Assembly (NCBI GenBank): GCA_032207245.1
Contig: CM063503.1
Location: 104,824,560-104,888,559, forward strand
Reading direction: 5' to 3'
DNA: 64,000 nucleotides
DNA from: Pardosa pseudoannulata
Taxonomy: Eukaryota; Arthropoda; Arachnida; Araneae; Lycosidae
The notes below the pieces were generated by a model. The model made no database searches. It was not told the origin of the DNA and worked only from the letters and a program-made list of their open reading frames with translations. Position 1 is the first letter of the stretch, and each line of letters begins with the position of its first letter. Made by a program: the position numbers and the translations under genes. Below, piece after piece: positions 57,211-64,000 of the stretch.

Positions 57211-64000
<6,790 letters not shown>

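Overview
The window looks like AT-rich intergenic DNA from a draft assembly of an invertebrate nuclear genome. The evidence is a GC content that looks below about 30% by eye, a 100-base run of N (11597-11696), long (TA)n arrays, tRNA-derived SINEs with target-site duplications, TTAA-flanked piggyBac elements, and no long open reading frame. The SINE and repeat style would fit an arthropod, perhaps a chelicerate, but the sequence alone does not fix the taxon. I found no intact, confidently recognisable protein-coding gene, no functional RNA gene and nothing prokaryotic.

Layout. At 3277-4528 a ~230 bp direct duplication has its second copy split by a 764 bp piggyBac-type element (3687-4450), and the first copy keeps the uninterrupted TTAA site. 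Large TA arrays follow at 5970-6152 and 6428-6582, then a possible mariner-like relic near 7600-7880. The assembly gap sits at 11597-11696, followed by a GC-richer scrap. A 187 bp tandem duplication lies at 16019-16373, GC-richer repeat scraps including a second SINE type at 17830-19060, and 117 bp and 92 bp tandem repeats running into a TA array at 20678-21172.

From 25100 to 27600 there are TA/CA arrays, a well-preserved SINE (25239-25411) and a second piggyBac-type deletion derivative (27031-27561) with perfect 12 bp terminal inverted repeats and a transposase C-terminal cysteine motif. A broken coding region of unidentified family lies on the minus strand at about 29450-30140, beside another SINE. 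SINE copies recur near 38.7, 50.0 and 53.8 kb, and all five copies point the same way.

A 675 bp LTR-like insertion (46361-47035) lies between 14-15 bp direct repeats and is followed by a 240 bp segment present twice (47259-47499 and 48594-48831). The rest is AT-rich DNA in which I see no gene, punctuated by TA arrays at 34.3, 41.1, 41.7, 51.0 and 62.8 kb. Nothing here works together as a pathway; the window reads as a record of transposon insertions, local duplications and microsatellite expansion.
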